DNA from: Massilimicrobiota sp. An134 | GTDB lineage: Bacteria > Bacillota_I > Bacilli_A > Erysipelotrichales > Coprobacillaceae | Direction of reading: 5' to 3' | Assembly: GCF_002160815.1 (NCBI RefSeq) | Contig: NZ_NFLH01000003.1 | Coordinates: forward strand, 1-64,000 | Length of the DNA stretch: 64,000 nt | Position numbers and translations under genes: made by a program | Notes under the pieces: model-generated | Databases searched by the model: none | Told to the model about the DNA's origin: nothing | What the model saw: only the letters and a program-made list of their open reading frames with translations | Shown here: one piece after another, positions 23,633 through 33,013 of the stretch | Numbering within the stretch: the stretch's first letter is position 1 | Layout: each line of letters begins with the position of its first letter

Positions 23633-24841
23633 ATGGAACAAATCAAAAAACTCTGTCGTGAACAACCATTGATTTGTATCATTTGTATTCTGGCATTGAT
23701 TAGCTGTTTTGCTATTTTAAGTGCTACGCCTATGATTTCTAATAAAGTTGGAAATCCTGAAACATTATGGTTAAAACAAGGCGCTTTTTATATAATTTCT
23801 GCAGTTATGGTTTTTATTATATATAAAATAGGGAAAGATCAGATTTATGATAAAATCTGGATCATCTATTGGATATTGATGGTTCTCTTAATTATTTTGG
23901 CTATCGAGCATTTCATTTATACAAGATTATGGCCTGGTCATCATATTATTCCTCTGGTCAATACGGCTGGGGGTGCAACCTCATGGTTTAACTTTCCTTT
24001 TTTAAGTATACAACCATCAGAATTTATGAAAATTGCCATCGTTATCGCCTTAGCGAGAATCACAAAAGAGCATAATGATTATTATCTCATTCATACGACA
24101 GAAACAGAAATCAAATATATCTGGAAATGTATGAAAGTCGTCATTCCCCCTGCTTTACTTGTTTTACTTCAAAATGATACGGGTGTTGTTTTGATTTTAT
24201 TAGTTGGTGCTGCTTTTGTTATTTTTTCCAGTGGTCTTAGAAAGCAATGGTTCATTTTTGGTTTTGGCTTGATTGGTATTATATTGTTGATAGGAGTCTA
24301 TCTCTTTGTTTATCAACCTGAGATTTTTGAAAAGCTTTTAAGTTCCCATCAAGTTGATCGTTTTTATGGATGGCTTGATCCTGAAGGCACATACAACAAA
24401 GAAGGATATCAATTGTTTAATTCTTTACTTTCTTATGGAAGTGCCGGATGGTTTGGACATGGTTTCCAATCTGTCATTAAAGTCTTTCCAGAAGCGCAGA
24501 CCGATTTTATCTTTGCTGTTATTTTAACAAATTATGGTTTTGTTGGTGGTTTGATTACCGTTGGGGCTATTGTTGCTTTTGATATCATCATTTTAAAGAT
24601 TGGGCTTGATTCTACCAATCAGCAAGATAAGTTCATGACCATTGGTATCATTGGCATGCTGTTGTTTCAGCAGATATGGAATATGGGTATGATTTTAGGT
24701 CTATTACCTATTACAGGTATTACATTGCCATTTATTTCTTATGGTGGGTCTTCACTTTTATCTTACATGATTGCAGTTGCATTATTTATTGATATCAACA
24801 CTCAAAATAATATTATGAAAAACAGATCTGTGATTCAATAA
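23633..24841 (+). CDS. rodA: RodA/FtsW/SpoVE-family peptidoglycan polymerase
   Basis: The start is ATG 23633 behind AAAGGAG; the frame reads open upstream but has no other site. The 402-residue protein has about ten membrane spans and the SEDS blocks: QPSEFMKIAIVIAL, VLLQNDTGVVLI and LPFISYGGSSLLSYM. SEDS proteins polymerise glycan strands from lipid II together with a class B PBP. The shorter length and absence of a long tail favour RodA over FtsW, but the call could be another SEDS paralogue. Confidence 0.85.
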   Translation: MEQIKKLCREQPLICIICILALISCFAILSATPMISNKVGNPETLWLKQGAFYIISAVMVFIIYKIGKDQIYDKIWIIYWILMVLLIILAIEHFIYTRLWPGHHIIPLVNTAGGATSWFNFPFLSIQPSEFMKIAIVIALARITKEHNDYYLIHTTETEIKYIWKCMKVVIPPALLVLLQNDTGVVLILLVGAAFVIFSSGLRKQWFIFGFGLIGIILLIGVYLFVYQPEIFEKLLSSHQVDRFYGWLDPEGTYNKEGYQLFNSLLSYGSAGWFGHGFQSVIKVFPEAQTDFIFAVILTNYGFVGGLITVGAIVAFDIIILKIGLDSTNQQDKFMTIGIIGMLLFQQIWNMGMILGLLPITGITLPFISYGGSSLLSYMIAVALFIDINTQNNIMKNRSVIQ

Positions 24842-24857
24842 CAGACCTGTTTTTTTG
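24821..24857. terminator. Bidirectional terminator between rodA and the RluA gene
   Basis: AACAGATCTGT / ACAGACCTGTT stem with one mismatch overlapping both gene ends, with T7 on the plus strand. Confidence 0.7.
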
Positions 24858-25656
24858 TTATAACAATCTTTTGTTTTGTAACTGGATGAACAAATCCAAC
24901 CATATAACTATCTAAATCAAAATTGCCCTGACCATCACCATATAGACAATCACCAATCAAAGGATGATTGATAGCTGCCATATGAACTCTAATCTGATGT
25001 GTTCTCCCTGTTTCAAGTTTCATTTCTAATAGGGTTCTATCATGTTTTATAGCTTTGACAGTATAGTGCGTACAAGAATCTTTCCCACGTTTATCAATCA
25101 TACGCTTCATTTGGAATTCCTCTTTATAAATAGGCAAACGAATCGTTCCACCCTCTTTGACTATCCCTTTGACATGAGCACGATAACGTCTATCAATATG
25201 CTGGAGATCTTTCATGATTTTATCATGAATATAACGATATTTTGCAACAATCATTAATCCGCTGGTATCTTTATCTAAACGATTAACAAGATGAATGGTT
25301 GAATTCAAATGAATTTGCTGATAATAAAAAGTTAAAGCATTCGCTAAAGTATAATAGGGATGCTGACGAGTTGGAATCGAAGGCAATCCCTTAGGCTTAT
25401 CAACAACCAATAAATAATCATCTTCATAGACAATCTTTAATGGTATTTCAACTGGTACCATATGATTGTCTTCTGGTGGATAAATAATGGTTAAGGTTTC
25501 CCCAACCTGCAATAGATATCGAACTGTCTGATGTTTTCCATCTACCAGAATTTCTCCCTTCATTTTAATAGCTTTGATTGCTTTTTGACTGATTCCATGA
25601 CGTAAAAGAAACTCACCAATAACACAAGGTTCATCTATAATCCAATATTGTTTCAT
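24835..25656 (-). CDS. RluA-family pseudouridine synthase
   Basis: 273 residues with an N-terminal S4-like domain (HGISQKAIKAIKMKGEIL) and the RluA catalytic domain. The active aspartate is in HLVNRLDKDTSGLMI, with the later LETGRTHQIRVHM block. It isomerises uridine in rRNA or tRNA; which site is not certain (RluD-like by organisation). The stop overlaps the rodA end and the gene overlaps nadK by four bases (ATGA), forming an operon with it. Confidence 0.9.
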   Translation of the reverse strand: MKQYWIIDEPCVIGEFLLRHGISQKAIKAIKMKGEILVDGKHQTVRYLLQVGETLTIIYPPEDNHMVPVEIPLKIVYEDDYLLVVDKPKGLPSIPTRQHPYYTLANALTFYYQQIHLNSTIHLVNRLDKDTSGLMIVAKYRYIHDKIMKDLQHIDRRYRAHVKGIVKEGGTIRLPIYKEEFQMKRMIDKRGKDSCTHYTVKAIKHDRTLLEMKLETGRTHQIRVHMAAINHPLIGDCLYGDGQGNFDLDSYMVGFVHPVTKQKIVITKKQVCY

Positions 25657-26429
25657 GAATTCAGATATGCCCTTTTTAAACGCTGTGTAAAAGACACATT
25701 TCTATATTGTAAAAAACGTGCTTTTTTGGAAGACATTTTGACACAGATACAATCCTTATCTTTTAAATCAATAACCAGATGATCAACGCCAAGAATAGCC
25801 CCTTGATAACTTTGTGACTGAAAACGAATTGTATGCGATTGATCAAGAATCAAAGAAGAGCCTAGTGAGCGATAAGCATTATGGTGAATACCTGCAATTT
25901 CACTTAACTGCATCAATCCTGTACAAGTATGAATAACAGCGCCTCCTAAAGATTTATTATAGGCTGTTGACCCTACTGGGGTTGATACACATAGACCATT
26001 TCCTCTAAAAGTTTCAAAATATTCATCATTAATATAAACATCCATAACCTGAGAACGACGATTATTTTCAATTCTCACTTCATTTAAAGCAAAATATGTT
26101 CCTTCTAAGCAAGACACTTCCAACAAATGACGTTCATAAATACGATGCTGTCCATTTTTAATATCCAAAACAAGCTGTAGATATTCATCACGCTGATAAT
26201 CAGTTAAAAATCCCAACGTTCCTGTATGAATTCCAATGAAAGCAACACGATCAATCGCATCTATATATTTATGCACACTATAAAGCATTGTTCCATCGCC
26301 ACCTACGCTAATCACGATATCTGGTTCTTTTTCATTATATGTCAAAAACGTATTTAACTGTTCTTTTAATTTTTCACTGAGTGTGATAGATTCCTGATCT
26401 TGTTTACATACAATTGCATATGTTTTCAT
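25653..26429 (-). CDS. nadK: NAD kinase
   Basis: 258 residues. The family motifs are present: VISVGGDGTMLYSVHKY (GGDG diphosphate loop) near residue 40 and LNEVRI near residue 115, then TPVGSTAYNKSLGGAVI. It phosphorylates NAD at the 2' position to make NADP. The ATG 26429 has GGTGG upstream, and it overlaps the RluA gene by four bases. Confidence 0.93.
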   Translation of the reverse strand: MKTYAIVCKQDQESITLSEKLKEQLNTFLTYNEKEPDIVISVGGDGTMLYSVHKYIDAIDRVAFIGIHTGTLGFLTDYQRDEYLQLVLDIKNGQHRIYERHLLEVSCLEGTYFALNEVRIENNRRSQVMDVYINDEYFETFRGNGLCVSTPVGSTAYNKSLGGAVIHTCTGLMQLSEIAGIHHNAYRSLGSSLILDQSHTIRFQSQSYQGAILGVDHLVIDLKDKDCICVKMSSKKARFLQYRNVSFTQRLKRAYLNS

Positions 26430-26509
26430 AACTTCACCACCTATGATTTATATTATATAAAAATTGCAATAGAATGCAATACAAGATAAAATAAGGTGAG
26501 GTGATTTCA

Positions 26510-27082
26510 ATGCAACAATTAGAAATAGAATATAAAATTCTTTTAACTCAAGATATCTTCCATCAAATTCTTCATGATTATCAAAATAAGATAACAAAAG
26601 ATTATATCCAAATCAACGATTATTTCACTCATCCTATTTTATCTCAAAAAAAATATATGTTACGTATTCGTACTAAAAACAATCAGTACGAACTCACTTT
26701 AAAAAGACCTTATCAAAATCATCGTTTAGAAACCAATCTGTCTTTAACAGAAACAGAAAAAAATTTATTTTTGCAATATCGTTTAAAAAACGAAATCACG
26801 GATATTTTAGAAAATGATGGCATTAAGATCAATGAATTACAACATCCCTTTTCATTAACAACCCATCGCTATGATATTCAATTACCTGAAGGTGTTTTAT
26901 CTTTAGATGAAAATACTTATTTAGATCAACATGATTATGAACTAGAATTTGAAGTCAATGATGAAACCCAAGGATTCTCACAATTTTTAAAAATCATTGA
27001 GCCTTATCATTTACACTATCAACACAATTGTCCAAGTAAAGTTGCACGTGCTTTTGAAGCATATAAAAACAGTCATAAGTGA
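26510..27082 (+). CDS. CYTH-domain triphosphate tunnel protein
   Basis: 190 residues from ATG 26510, the in-frame GTG at 26501 lying in the GAGGTG site. MQQLEIEYKILL starts the EXEXK strand of the triphosphate tunnel fold, followed by YMLRIRTKNNQYELTLKRP and GVLSLDENTYLDQHDYELEFEV. The conserved tunnel acidic and basic residues are present. The subgroup is YjbK-like. Substrate may be inorganic triphosphate or thiamine triphosphate; none is proven for this subgroup. Divergent from nadK. Confidence 0.85.
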   Translation: MQQLEIEYKILLTQDIFHQILHDYQNKITKDYIQINDYFTHPILSQKKYMLRIRTKNNQYELTLKRPYQNHRLETNLSLTETEKNLFLQYRLKNEITDILENDGIKINELQHPFSLTTHRYDIQLPEGVLSLDENTYLDQHDYELEFEVNDETQGFSQFLKIIEPYHLHYQHNCPSKVARAFEAYKNSHK

Positions 27083-27090
27083 CTGTTTTT
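27065..27090. terminator. Bidirectional terminator between CYTH gene and cutC
   Basis: Perfect AAAAACAGTCA/TGACTGTTTTT stem with a TAAG loop. Confidence 0.9.
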
Positions 27091-27829
27091 ATAATTGCTG
27101 AAGTATGTTTTCAACTAATTTTTGACTGACGATTTCATAATCTTTTTCATGTGGGGCAGGCGCATAAGCAAAAGAAACATCTTTTGCTATCGTTGAAGCA
27201 TCTTCAACCCAATCTTTACAGGAACTATGTACCTGTTGCACTTTTGTTTTCTGTAAGATTTCTAAAACATTTGAAGCATTCACACCACTACCAACTAAGA
27301 TTTCTATATCTTGTCCATAACACTGTTGAAGCTTTTCTAAAAGTTCAAGAGCATCTATCGCTTTTGCTTTTAAACCACTTGTTAAAAGACGATCAACACC
27401 TAATTGAATTAATATTTCAATAGCCTGAAAAGGATCATCCACACAGTCAAAAGCACGATGAAAAACAGCTTCCTTATGATAGGCATGGATGAGCTCAACA
27501 AATTCTTGAGTACGTTTTTCATCAATATGTCCTGATGCATCTAAAAATCCAAATGCCAAGCCCTCTGCTCCATTTTCTAACATGATCTTTGCATCCTGTT
27601 TCATCACTTCATATTCTTCTTCATCATAACAAAAACCAGCACCCCTAGGGCGAATCATTGTTATGACTTTTAAACCTGTATTTTGCTTTGTCATTTTCAA
27701 TGTAGCCAATGTAGGTGTCAAACCACCTAATGATAAAGCACTATTCAATTCAATGCGTGTTGCTCCAGCCTTCCATGCCGCTAAAGCATCACTATAACTT
27801 CCACAACAAATTTCTACTATTGGTTTCAT
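27089..27829 (-). CDS. cutC: CutC-family protein
   Basis: 246 residues with a TIM-barrel fold. MKPIVEICCGSYSDALAAWKAGA at the start and later TMIRPRGAGFCY and RAFD-type HRAFDCVDD are the CutC hallmarks. The family was linked to copper tolerance, but that is now disputed and its reaction is unknown. It is eleven bases after the asparaginase gene, so both are in one operon. Confidence 0.92.
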   Translation of the reverse strand: MKPIVEICCGSYSDALAAWKAGATRIELNSALSLGGLTPTLATLKMTKQNTGLKVITMIRPRGAGFCYDEEEYEVMKQDAKIMLENGAEGLAFGFLDASGHIDEKRTQEFVELIHAYHKEAVFHRAFDCVDDPFQAIEILIQLGVDRLLTSGLKAKAIDALELLEKLQQCYGQDIEILVGSGVNASNVLEILQKTKVQQVHSSCKDWVEDASTIAKDVSFAYAPAPHEKDYEIVSQKLVENILQQL

Positions 27830-27839
27830 ACAATCTCCT

Positions 27840-28793
27840 CTACTTTTCTTTCAATGGGGCCATGCGTGTTTGCATATATTCATCAAGCCATTGTTGACTG
27901 GCAGGTTGATAGGTACAATGATTTCCTTCTCTTTTTACCAGATAAACAGTTGGTTTTAAATGTGGTAAACAAACGACAAAAGAAAATGCTTCAATATTAC
28001 TTGCCACACCAAACTCGCCATCCTTATTCATTGCCACAACAGATAAATCCCCTGCATGCCCTCGTCTTTTGATTAATTTTTGTTCAAGTTCAAAAACAGC
28101 TTTTTCACAAGCTTTTTGTGGATGCATTCCCTGTGCCATGAGTCTGACGATTTCATAAGAAATACATCCTTTCATTAAATCTTCACCTAAGCCTGTCGCT
28201 GAAGCTCCTCCAATTTGTGAATCTACATAAAAACCCGAACCTATAATAGGTGAATCACCAACTCGCCCTTTTTTCTTCATAAACAATCCACTCGTTGATG
28301 TCGCTGCTGTCATCTTACCAGAATCATCTAAACACACCATCCCAACTGTATCATGACCAGCATATGGCTGGAGTTTTGATTGCTCTTCTTTGATGCGATT
28401 TTTATAATGAATCTTAGCACGATCCGTAAGCATATTCTTTCTTTCAAAACCTTCCTGACTGGCAAAACTTTCAGCCCCTTGACCAACCAGCATGCAATTG
28501 ACTGTTTCATGTGATAAACGTCTGGCAATTGATATAGGATTTGCAAAATCTTGAAGAGAAGCCACTGCTCCAACACTTAAAGTATCTCCATTCATGTATG
28601 CTGCATCTAATTCTACTTCCATGGCTTCATTAGGTAATCCACCATATCCCACTGACTTATAATAAGGAAAATCTTCCACTTCTTTAATAGCTGTTTCAAT
28701 AGCGTCACCAGCATCACCTTGACTATCTAATATTTTTTCAGCTTTTTCAATCCCTTCCTTAGCCATACGCCAAGTTGCAATAATCCCCCACAT
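27840..28793 (-). CDS. N4-(beta-N-acetylglucosaminyl)-L-asparaginase / isoaspartyl peptidase family
   Basis: 317 residues, an N-terminal nucleophile hydrolase made as a precursor. The autocleavage site is before Thr in GHDTVGMVCLD (about residue 150), and GRVGDSPIIGSGFYV is the substrate block. Such enzymes remove asparagine-linked GlcNAc or cleave isoaspartyl and asparaginyl bonds. There is no signal peptide, so it works in the cytosol. The start has AAAGGAG upstream. It precedes cutC. Confidence 0.88.
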   Translation of the reverse strand: MWGIIATWRMAKEGIEKAEKILDSQGDAGDAIETAIKEVEDFPYYKSVGYGGLPNEAMEVELDAAYMNGDTLSVGAVASLQDFANPISIARRLSHETVNCMLVGQGAESFASQEGFERKNMLTDRAKIHYKNRIKEEQSKLQPYAGHDTVGMVCLDDSGKMTAATSTSGLFMKKKGRVGDSPIIGSGFYVDSQIGGASATGLGEDLMKGCISYEIVRLMAQGMHPQKACEKAVFELEQKLIKRRGHAGDLSVVAMNKDGEFGVASNIEAFSFVVCLPHLKPTVYLVKREGNHCTYQPASQQWLDEYMQTRMAPLKEK

Positions 28794-28795
28794 GT

Positions 28796-31066
28796 TTATC
28801 TCCTTTCTTTCATATATCGTATTTCAAATTCTTGTTGACTTATAGGTCTATCATAATAATAACCCTGTCCATAATGACAACCAAGTGACTTAACAAAATC
28901 ATGATATTCTTTTGTTTCTATTCCTTCAACAACTGTAGAAATAGATAAAATTTTTGTCAATTTAATAATTTCTTCCAAAATAATTTGAGCTTTCTTATTT
29001 TTTCCATCTAATATTTCTTGTAAAAATATTCTGTCTATCTTTAATTCATCAATATCAATCTTTCCTAAAATATTTAAAGATGAATAACCACTTCCAAAAT
29101 CATCCATTGAAACTTTAAATCCTATTTGATGTAGCTGTTCTATCTTTTCATTGACTGCATCTACATTATTAATGACCAAATCTTCTAATATTTCTAAAGT
29201 CAGCAAATGAGCTGGTACTTGATACTTTTGAACAATCGCATTTAATCGTTCGACATAATCAGATTCATAAAACAATAATTTAGATTGATTGACAGAAATA
29301 CCGATAGGCTCTATGCCTTGATCCATCCATTTTCTAATTTGTAGACACGCCTGTTCAAACATATACATATCTAATTTCATACAAAAGCCACTTTTTTCAA
29401 AAATAGGAATAAATTGATTAGGATACAATTGCTGGTTATCTTGTGTGGTCCAACGGACTAAAGCTTCACTACTTTGTAATTGACCAGTTTCCATATCAAC
29501 TTTTGGCTGTAAATATAATTGAAATTCTCCATCTTTTAAAGCCTGTTCCATATGACTTTCAATATAATTATCCATTATTTCCTGTTCATGTAATTCAATA
29601 TCATAAAACCAAATATTAGAAAGTATCGTTTCCTTTGATTTTGCTAAAGCAAACATAACTCTGACCATTAAATCTTCAAAACAATTATCCACAATCAGCT
29701 CTTCACTTGATATCGCCACACCACAATGAATCTTCAAATGATAATTTGTGTGTAATAAATCCATATATTCAATAATCTCTTCCATCATTTGATTAAGGCG
29801 TGTCAATAAAACGGATTCCTCTGTTTCACATAGAAAAACATAAAATTGGTCTGCTGTATCACGGCAAAAAAATTCTCCATCATGTAGATGGTTTTCAATC
29901 ACTTTCTTTTCATGACATAACAACTGATCTCCCAAATCATGTCCAAAAATTTCATTAAAAAACTTAAATTGATGAATATTTAAAACAGCCACACTACAAC
30001 ATTTATTATCCATAAAGTATCGTTCACCCAAAGTCATAAAATAAGAAAAATTATACGCTCCTGTTAAATGATCAAAATAAGCGACTTTCTGTAACTCACG
30101 ATTGTTTTTTAAAATAATACGATATCCATAAATCAATAATCCTACAACTAACAATATGATACTTAAAAATATCAAACCTACCATTCTCATATTCCTATCA
30201 GCAAACAAGTGAGAATTTTCCAACATATTAACACATAAAAGATTCCAATCTTTTAATCCAATGGGTTTTAATAGAGCATGATATTGTGCATTTTCATATT
30301 CAAATGAAAATGTTATATCTTGATGATCTTTTAAATGTTCTTTCATTTGCTGATAATCTTGTTTTTGCAAAAAAGGTTGTTGAAATATTGAAGTCTGATG
30401 AAAAATATCATATTGAGAGTTAACTAAAACTTGACCAGATTCATCAACAAGATAAGCATACGTATCCCCACCTAAAATACCACTTCCTTGCCCAGCATCC
30501 ATCAGCAATTCTACTGTTTGTGTGGCGATTAAAGCTCCCACAATCTGTTTGTTTTGATAAACTGGGACTCCATAAGCATAAATCATTTCATGAGTTAATT
30601 GACTTTGAAAAATATCAGATACAGTACGTTGATTAGCCAAAGTATCATAAACAACTCTTTGAATTTCTTCTTGAAAATCTGTTAGAGGCTTATTGACCAA
30701 TACCTCTTGATTTAAATTGGCAACAACTCCCCTTTCATTCAAATCAAAATACATCATCGTTATAAAATCATTTTGTTCATTAGTTTCTTCTAAAACCTGT
30801 GGAAATTCTTGATTGTTTGTTATATTTTCCAGCTGTAAAACACTAGCAAAAGAATCTAAAAATTGAAAATCATTATCTATTTGTTTTTGTATTATATGAA
30901 TGTATTTATCAACAGTATTATCAACTTGGTCAATCATATTATTTCTGACAATATGATTTAAATAAATACGCAAAAAAATACTCATAGTCAAAAGCAGCAC
31001 TACAATAACAGAAGAAATTATGATCATTTTTTTCATTTTTTTCTCAAGTTCCCCTTTTATCATCAT
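28796..31066 (-). CDS. Cyclic-di-GMP phosphodiesterase (Cache sensor, degenerate GGDEF, EAL)
   Basis: The start chosen is ATG 31066, with GGAGG five bases upstream. The protein of 756 residues has a membrane span near the N-terminus, an outside Cache-like sensor, a second span near residue 300, a GGDEF domain and an EAL domain. The GGDEF active site (around residue 405) reads DTADQF, so the cyclase is likely dead; its nucleotide pocket may still sense GTP. The EAL domain keeps SEALVRW, ISVNQSK, DDFGSGYS, ELKIDR, VEGIE and GQGYYY, so it should hydrolyse c-di-GMP. The stop is two bases before the asparaginase start. Confidence 0.88.
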   Translation of the reverse strand: MMIKGELEKKMKKMIIISSVIVVLLLTMSIFLRIYLNHIVRNNMIDQVDNTVDKYIHIIQKQIDNDFQFLDSFASVLQLENITNNQEFPQVLEETNEQNDFITMMYFDLNERGVVANLNQEVLVNKPLTDFQEEIQRVVYDTLANQRTVSDIFQSQLTHEMIYAYGVPVYQNKQIVGALIATQTVELLMDAGQGSGILGGDTYAYLVDESGQVLVNSQYDIFHQTSIFQQPFLQKQDYQQMKEHLKDHQDITFSFEYENAQYHALLKPIGLKDWNLLCVNMLENSHLFADRNMRMVGLIFLSIILLVVGLLIYGYRIILKNNRELQKVAYFDHLTGAYNFSYFMTLGERYFMDNKCCSVAVLNIHQFKFFNEIFGHDLGDQLLCHEKKVIENHLHDGEFFCRDTADQFYVFLCETEESVLLTRLNQMMEEIIEYMDLLHTNYHLKIHCGVAISSEELIVDNCFEDLMVRVMFALAKSKETILSNIWFYDIELHEQEIMDNYIESHMEQALKDGEFQLYLQPKVDMETGQLQSSEALVRWTTQDNQQLYPNQFIPIFEKSGFCMKLDMYMFEQACLQIRKWMDQGIEPIGISVNQSKLLFYESDYVERLNAIVQKYQVPAHLLTLEILEDLVINNVDAVNEKIEQLHQIGFKVSMDDFGSGYSSLNILGKIDIDELKIDRIFLQEILDGKNKKAQIILEEIIKLTKILSISTVVEGIETKEYHDFVKSLGCHYGQGYYYDRPISQQEFEIRYMKERR

Positions 31067-31142
31067 TTTTTCCTCCATTGTTTCTCATTTCTCTATGATA
31101 TTATATCACTTTCTTGACAACTATAAAACATTCTCTCACAAA

Positions 31143-31175
31143 ATAAAAATCGCCTCTATCTCAGTATAGAAACGA
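31143..31175 (-). terminator. Terminator of the spx gene
   Basis: TCGTTTCTAT/ATAGAGGCGA stem with one G-T pair, followed by T5 on the minus strand. Confidence 0.7.
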
Positions 31176-31186
31176 CTCATTATCTT

Positions 31187-31642
31187 TTATTCACAACCAT
31201 CATCACATTTGTGATCCTGATAATATTGTTCCTTAATATCAGTAAATTGTGGACAGAAGTCACTATTATTACACTCTTGTAAACGACGCAGTTCACGAGG
31301 AATAAAAGCACGAATTTCTTCAGCATTATAACCGACCTGAAAACGTCTTTCATCAATAATAATAGGTCTTTTTAAAATAGATGGATTTTCTTGAATAAAA
31401 TGAATTAATTCATTAATAGACATATCATCTAAATCTATTTTATTTTCTTTAATAATCTTTGATCTTTTAGAAATAATGTCATCTGTTCCATTTTCACTTC
31501 TTTCTAAAAGTTCTTTTAACTCAGTTTCACGTAATAATGTAGAAAAAATATTTTTTTCAACATAAGGAATCTGATGTTCTTTCAGCCATGCTTTGACTTT
31601 TCTACATGAAGCACAACTTGGTGCTGTATAAATTCTAATCAT
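31187..31642 (-). CDS. spx: Spx/ArsC-family redox regulator
   Basis: 151 residues starting MIRIYTAPSCASCRKVKAWL, with the CxxC redox switch at residues 10-13. LLRETELKELLERSENGTDDIISKRS and KRPIIIDERRFQVGYN are the Spx contact segments for RNA polymerase alpha. The tail has extra Cys and Asp (CDDGC). Spx activates thiol-stress genes under oxidation. A single gene with its own terminator, divergent from the T-box leader of trpS. Confidence 0.9.
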   Translation of the reverse strand: MIRIYTAPSCASCRKVKAWLKEHQIPYVEKNIFSTLLRETELKELLERSENGTDDIISKRSKIIKENKIDLDDMSINELIHFIQENPSILKRPIIIDERRFQVGYNAEEIRAFIPRELRRLQECNNSDFCPQFTDIKEQYYQDHKCDDGCE

Positions 31643-31713
31643 TACATCATCTCCTCTTGTTTACTCATTATACATCATTTTCAACAATTATGAAATTATT
31701 TTTTATGATTCTA

Positions 31714-31742
31714 TTGATTTTACATCTTTGTCGTTCTATAAT
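31714..31742 (+). promoter_or_regulatory. Promoter of the trpS T-box transcript
   Basis: TTGATT (31714-31719), 17-base spacer, TATAAT (31737-31742). It matches sigma-A and lies ten bases before the T-box leader. Confidence 0.8.
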
Positions 31743-31751
31743 GACTTTACA

Positions 31752-31960
31752 GCAATGAAAGAATGGAGTAGTTATCTATTCATGTTAAGAAAGCTTGTGG
31801 GTGATGCAAACAAGCCATGAACGATAATGAATTGGGATTCTGGAGCTAAAAATGGCATGAGTCATTTTTCGTGAGTCGCGTTAAGACAAGAGTGCATATC
31901 AATGATATGAATAAAGGTGGTACCGCGTATTTATACGTCCTTTTTTAAGGACGTTTTTTT
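31752..31960 (+). promoter_or_regulatory. T-box riboswitch of trpS
   Basis: The leader begins AATGAAAGAATGGAGTAG and continues with stem I. The T-box core AAAGGTGGTACCGCG is at 31913-31927 and pairs in the antiterminator. The terminator ACGTCCTT/AAGGACGT with a T run is at 31935-31960. It reads uncharged tRNA: when tRNA-Trp is uncharged the leader lets transcription reach trpS. The specifier Trp codon TGG is expected in stem I; several TGG triplets are present and I have not assigned which one. Confidence 0.9.
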
Positions 31961-31978
31961 ATTTTAAAGGAGGTCGTT

Positions 31979-32971
31979 ATGATGAAAAGAATGTTAAGTG
32001 GAATCAAACCAACTGGTCGTGTGACTTTAGGTAATTATATTGGAGCTATCAAACCTTTTGTTTCTTATCAGGATGAATATGAAATGTTTATTTTTATTGC
32101 TAATCTTCATTCTATGACTATTTATCAAAAGCCTGCTGATTTACGTAAAAACACGAAAGATTTAATTGCATTGTATATTGCTGCTGGATTAGATCCTGAA
32201 AAAGTAACTTTATTTTTACAGTCAGATGTTTTAGAACATGCTCAACTTGGTTGGTATTTAGGATGTATGGTGTCTATGGGAGAACTTTCACGTATGACAC
32301 AATACAAAGATAAGAAAGCCAAAAATGAAGTCATTGGTGCTGGTATATTTAATTATCCTTCATTAATGAATGCTGATATTTTAATGTATGATCCTGATTT
32401 TGTACCGGTTGGTGAAGATCAGAAACAACACGTAGAATTATGTCGTGATATTGCTGAAAGATTTAATTCACGTTATAGCGAAACTTTCAAAATTCCAGAA
32501 CCATTAGTGACTAAAGTAGGGGGACGTATTATGGATTTACAAAATCCTACAAAGAAGATGTCCAAATCTGATGAACTAGGAAAAGGAACCATTTATATCT
32601 TAGACGATATCAATATTTCTAAAAAGAAAATCAAATCTGCCGTGACGGATAGCGATGGTCATATTCATTATGATCCTGAAAATAAACCAGGTATTTCTAA
32701 CTTATTGGAAATTTATTCAATATTAGCAAATCGTCCTATTGAAGATCTTGAAAAACAATATGATGGTAAAGGATATGGAGAATTTAAAAATGATTTAGCT
32801 GAAGTTTTAGGAGAAGAACTTGAGAAGATACAAAATCGTTATCATGAAATTATGAGTGGTTCTTATTTAGATGACATTTTAGAAGAAGGTGCCAAGAAAG
32901 CACGCATCATCGCAAGAAAGAAACTAGCCAAAGTGGAAAGAAAAATTGGAATTACAATTAAAAAGAAATAA
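31979..32971 (+). CDS. trpS: Tryptophanyl-tRNA synthetase
   Basis: 330 residues. The class I motifs are PTGRVTLGNYIGA at the start (HIGH-like) and KMSKSDELG near residue 195. The protein attaches tryptophan to tRNA-Trp. ATG 31979 and ATG 31982 are both possible; the AAAGGAGG site is 5 and 8 bases away. It follows the T-box terminator, so its expression depends on tRNA-Trp charging. Confidence 0.97.
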   Translation: MMKRMLSGIKPTGRVTLGNYIGAIKPFVSYQDEYEMFIFIANLHSMTIYQKPADLRKNTKDLIALYIAAGLDPEKVTLFLQSDVLEHAQLGWYLGCMVSMGELSRMTQYKDKKAKNEVIGAGIFNYPSLMNADILMYDPDFVPVGEDQKQHVELCRDIAERFNSRYSETFKIPEPLVTKVGGRIMDLQNPTKKMSKSDELGKGTIYILDDINISKKKIKSAVTDSDGHIHYDPENKPGISNLLEIYSILANRPIEDLEKQYDGKGYGEFKNDLAEVLGEELEKIQNRYHEIMSGSYLDDILEEGAKKARIIARKKLAKVERKIGITIKKK

Positions 32972-32976
32972 AACAG

Positions 32977-33013
32977 AAAGCAAACTTCTTATGAATATGA
33001 AGTTTGCTTTTTA
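32977..33013. terminator. Bidirectional terminator after trpS
   Basis: AAAGCAAACTTC / GAAGTTTGCTTTTT stem, with a T run on the plus strand and an A run for the minus strand. Confidence 0.9.
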
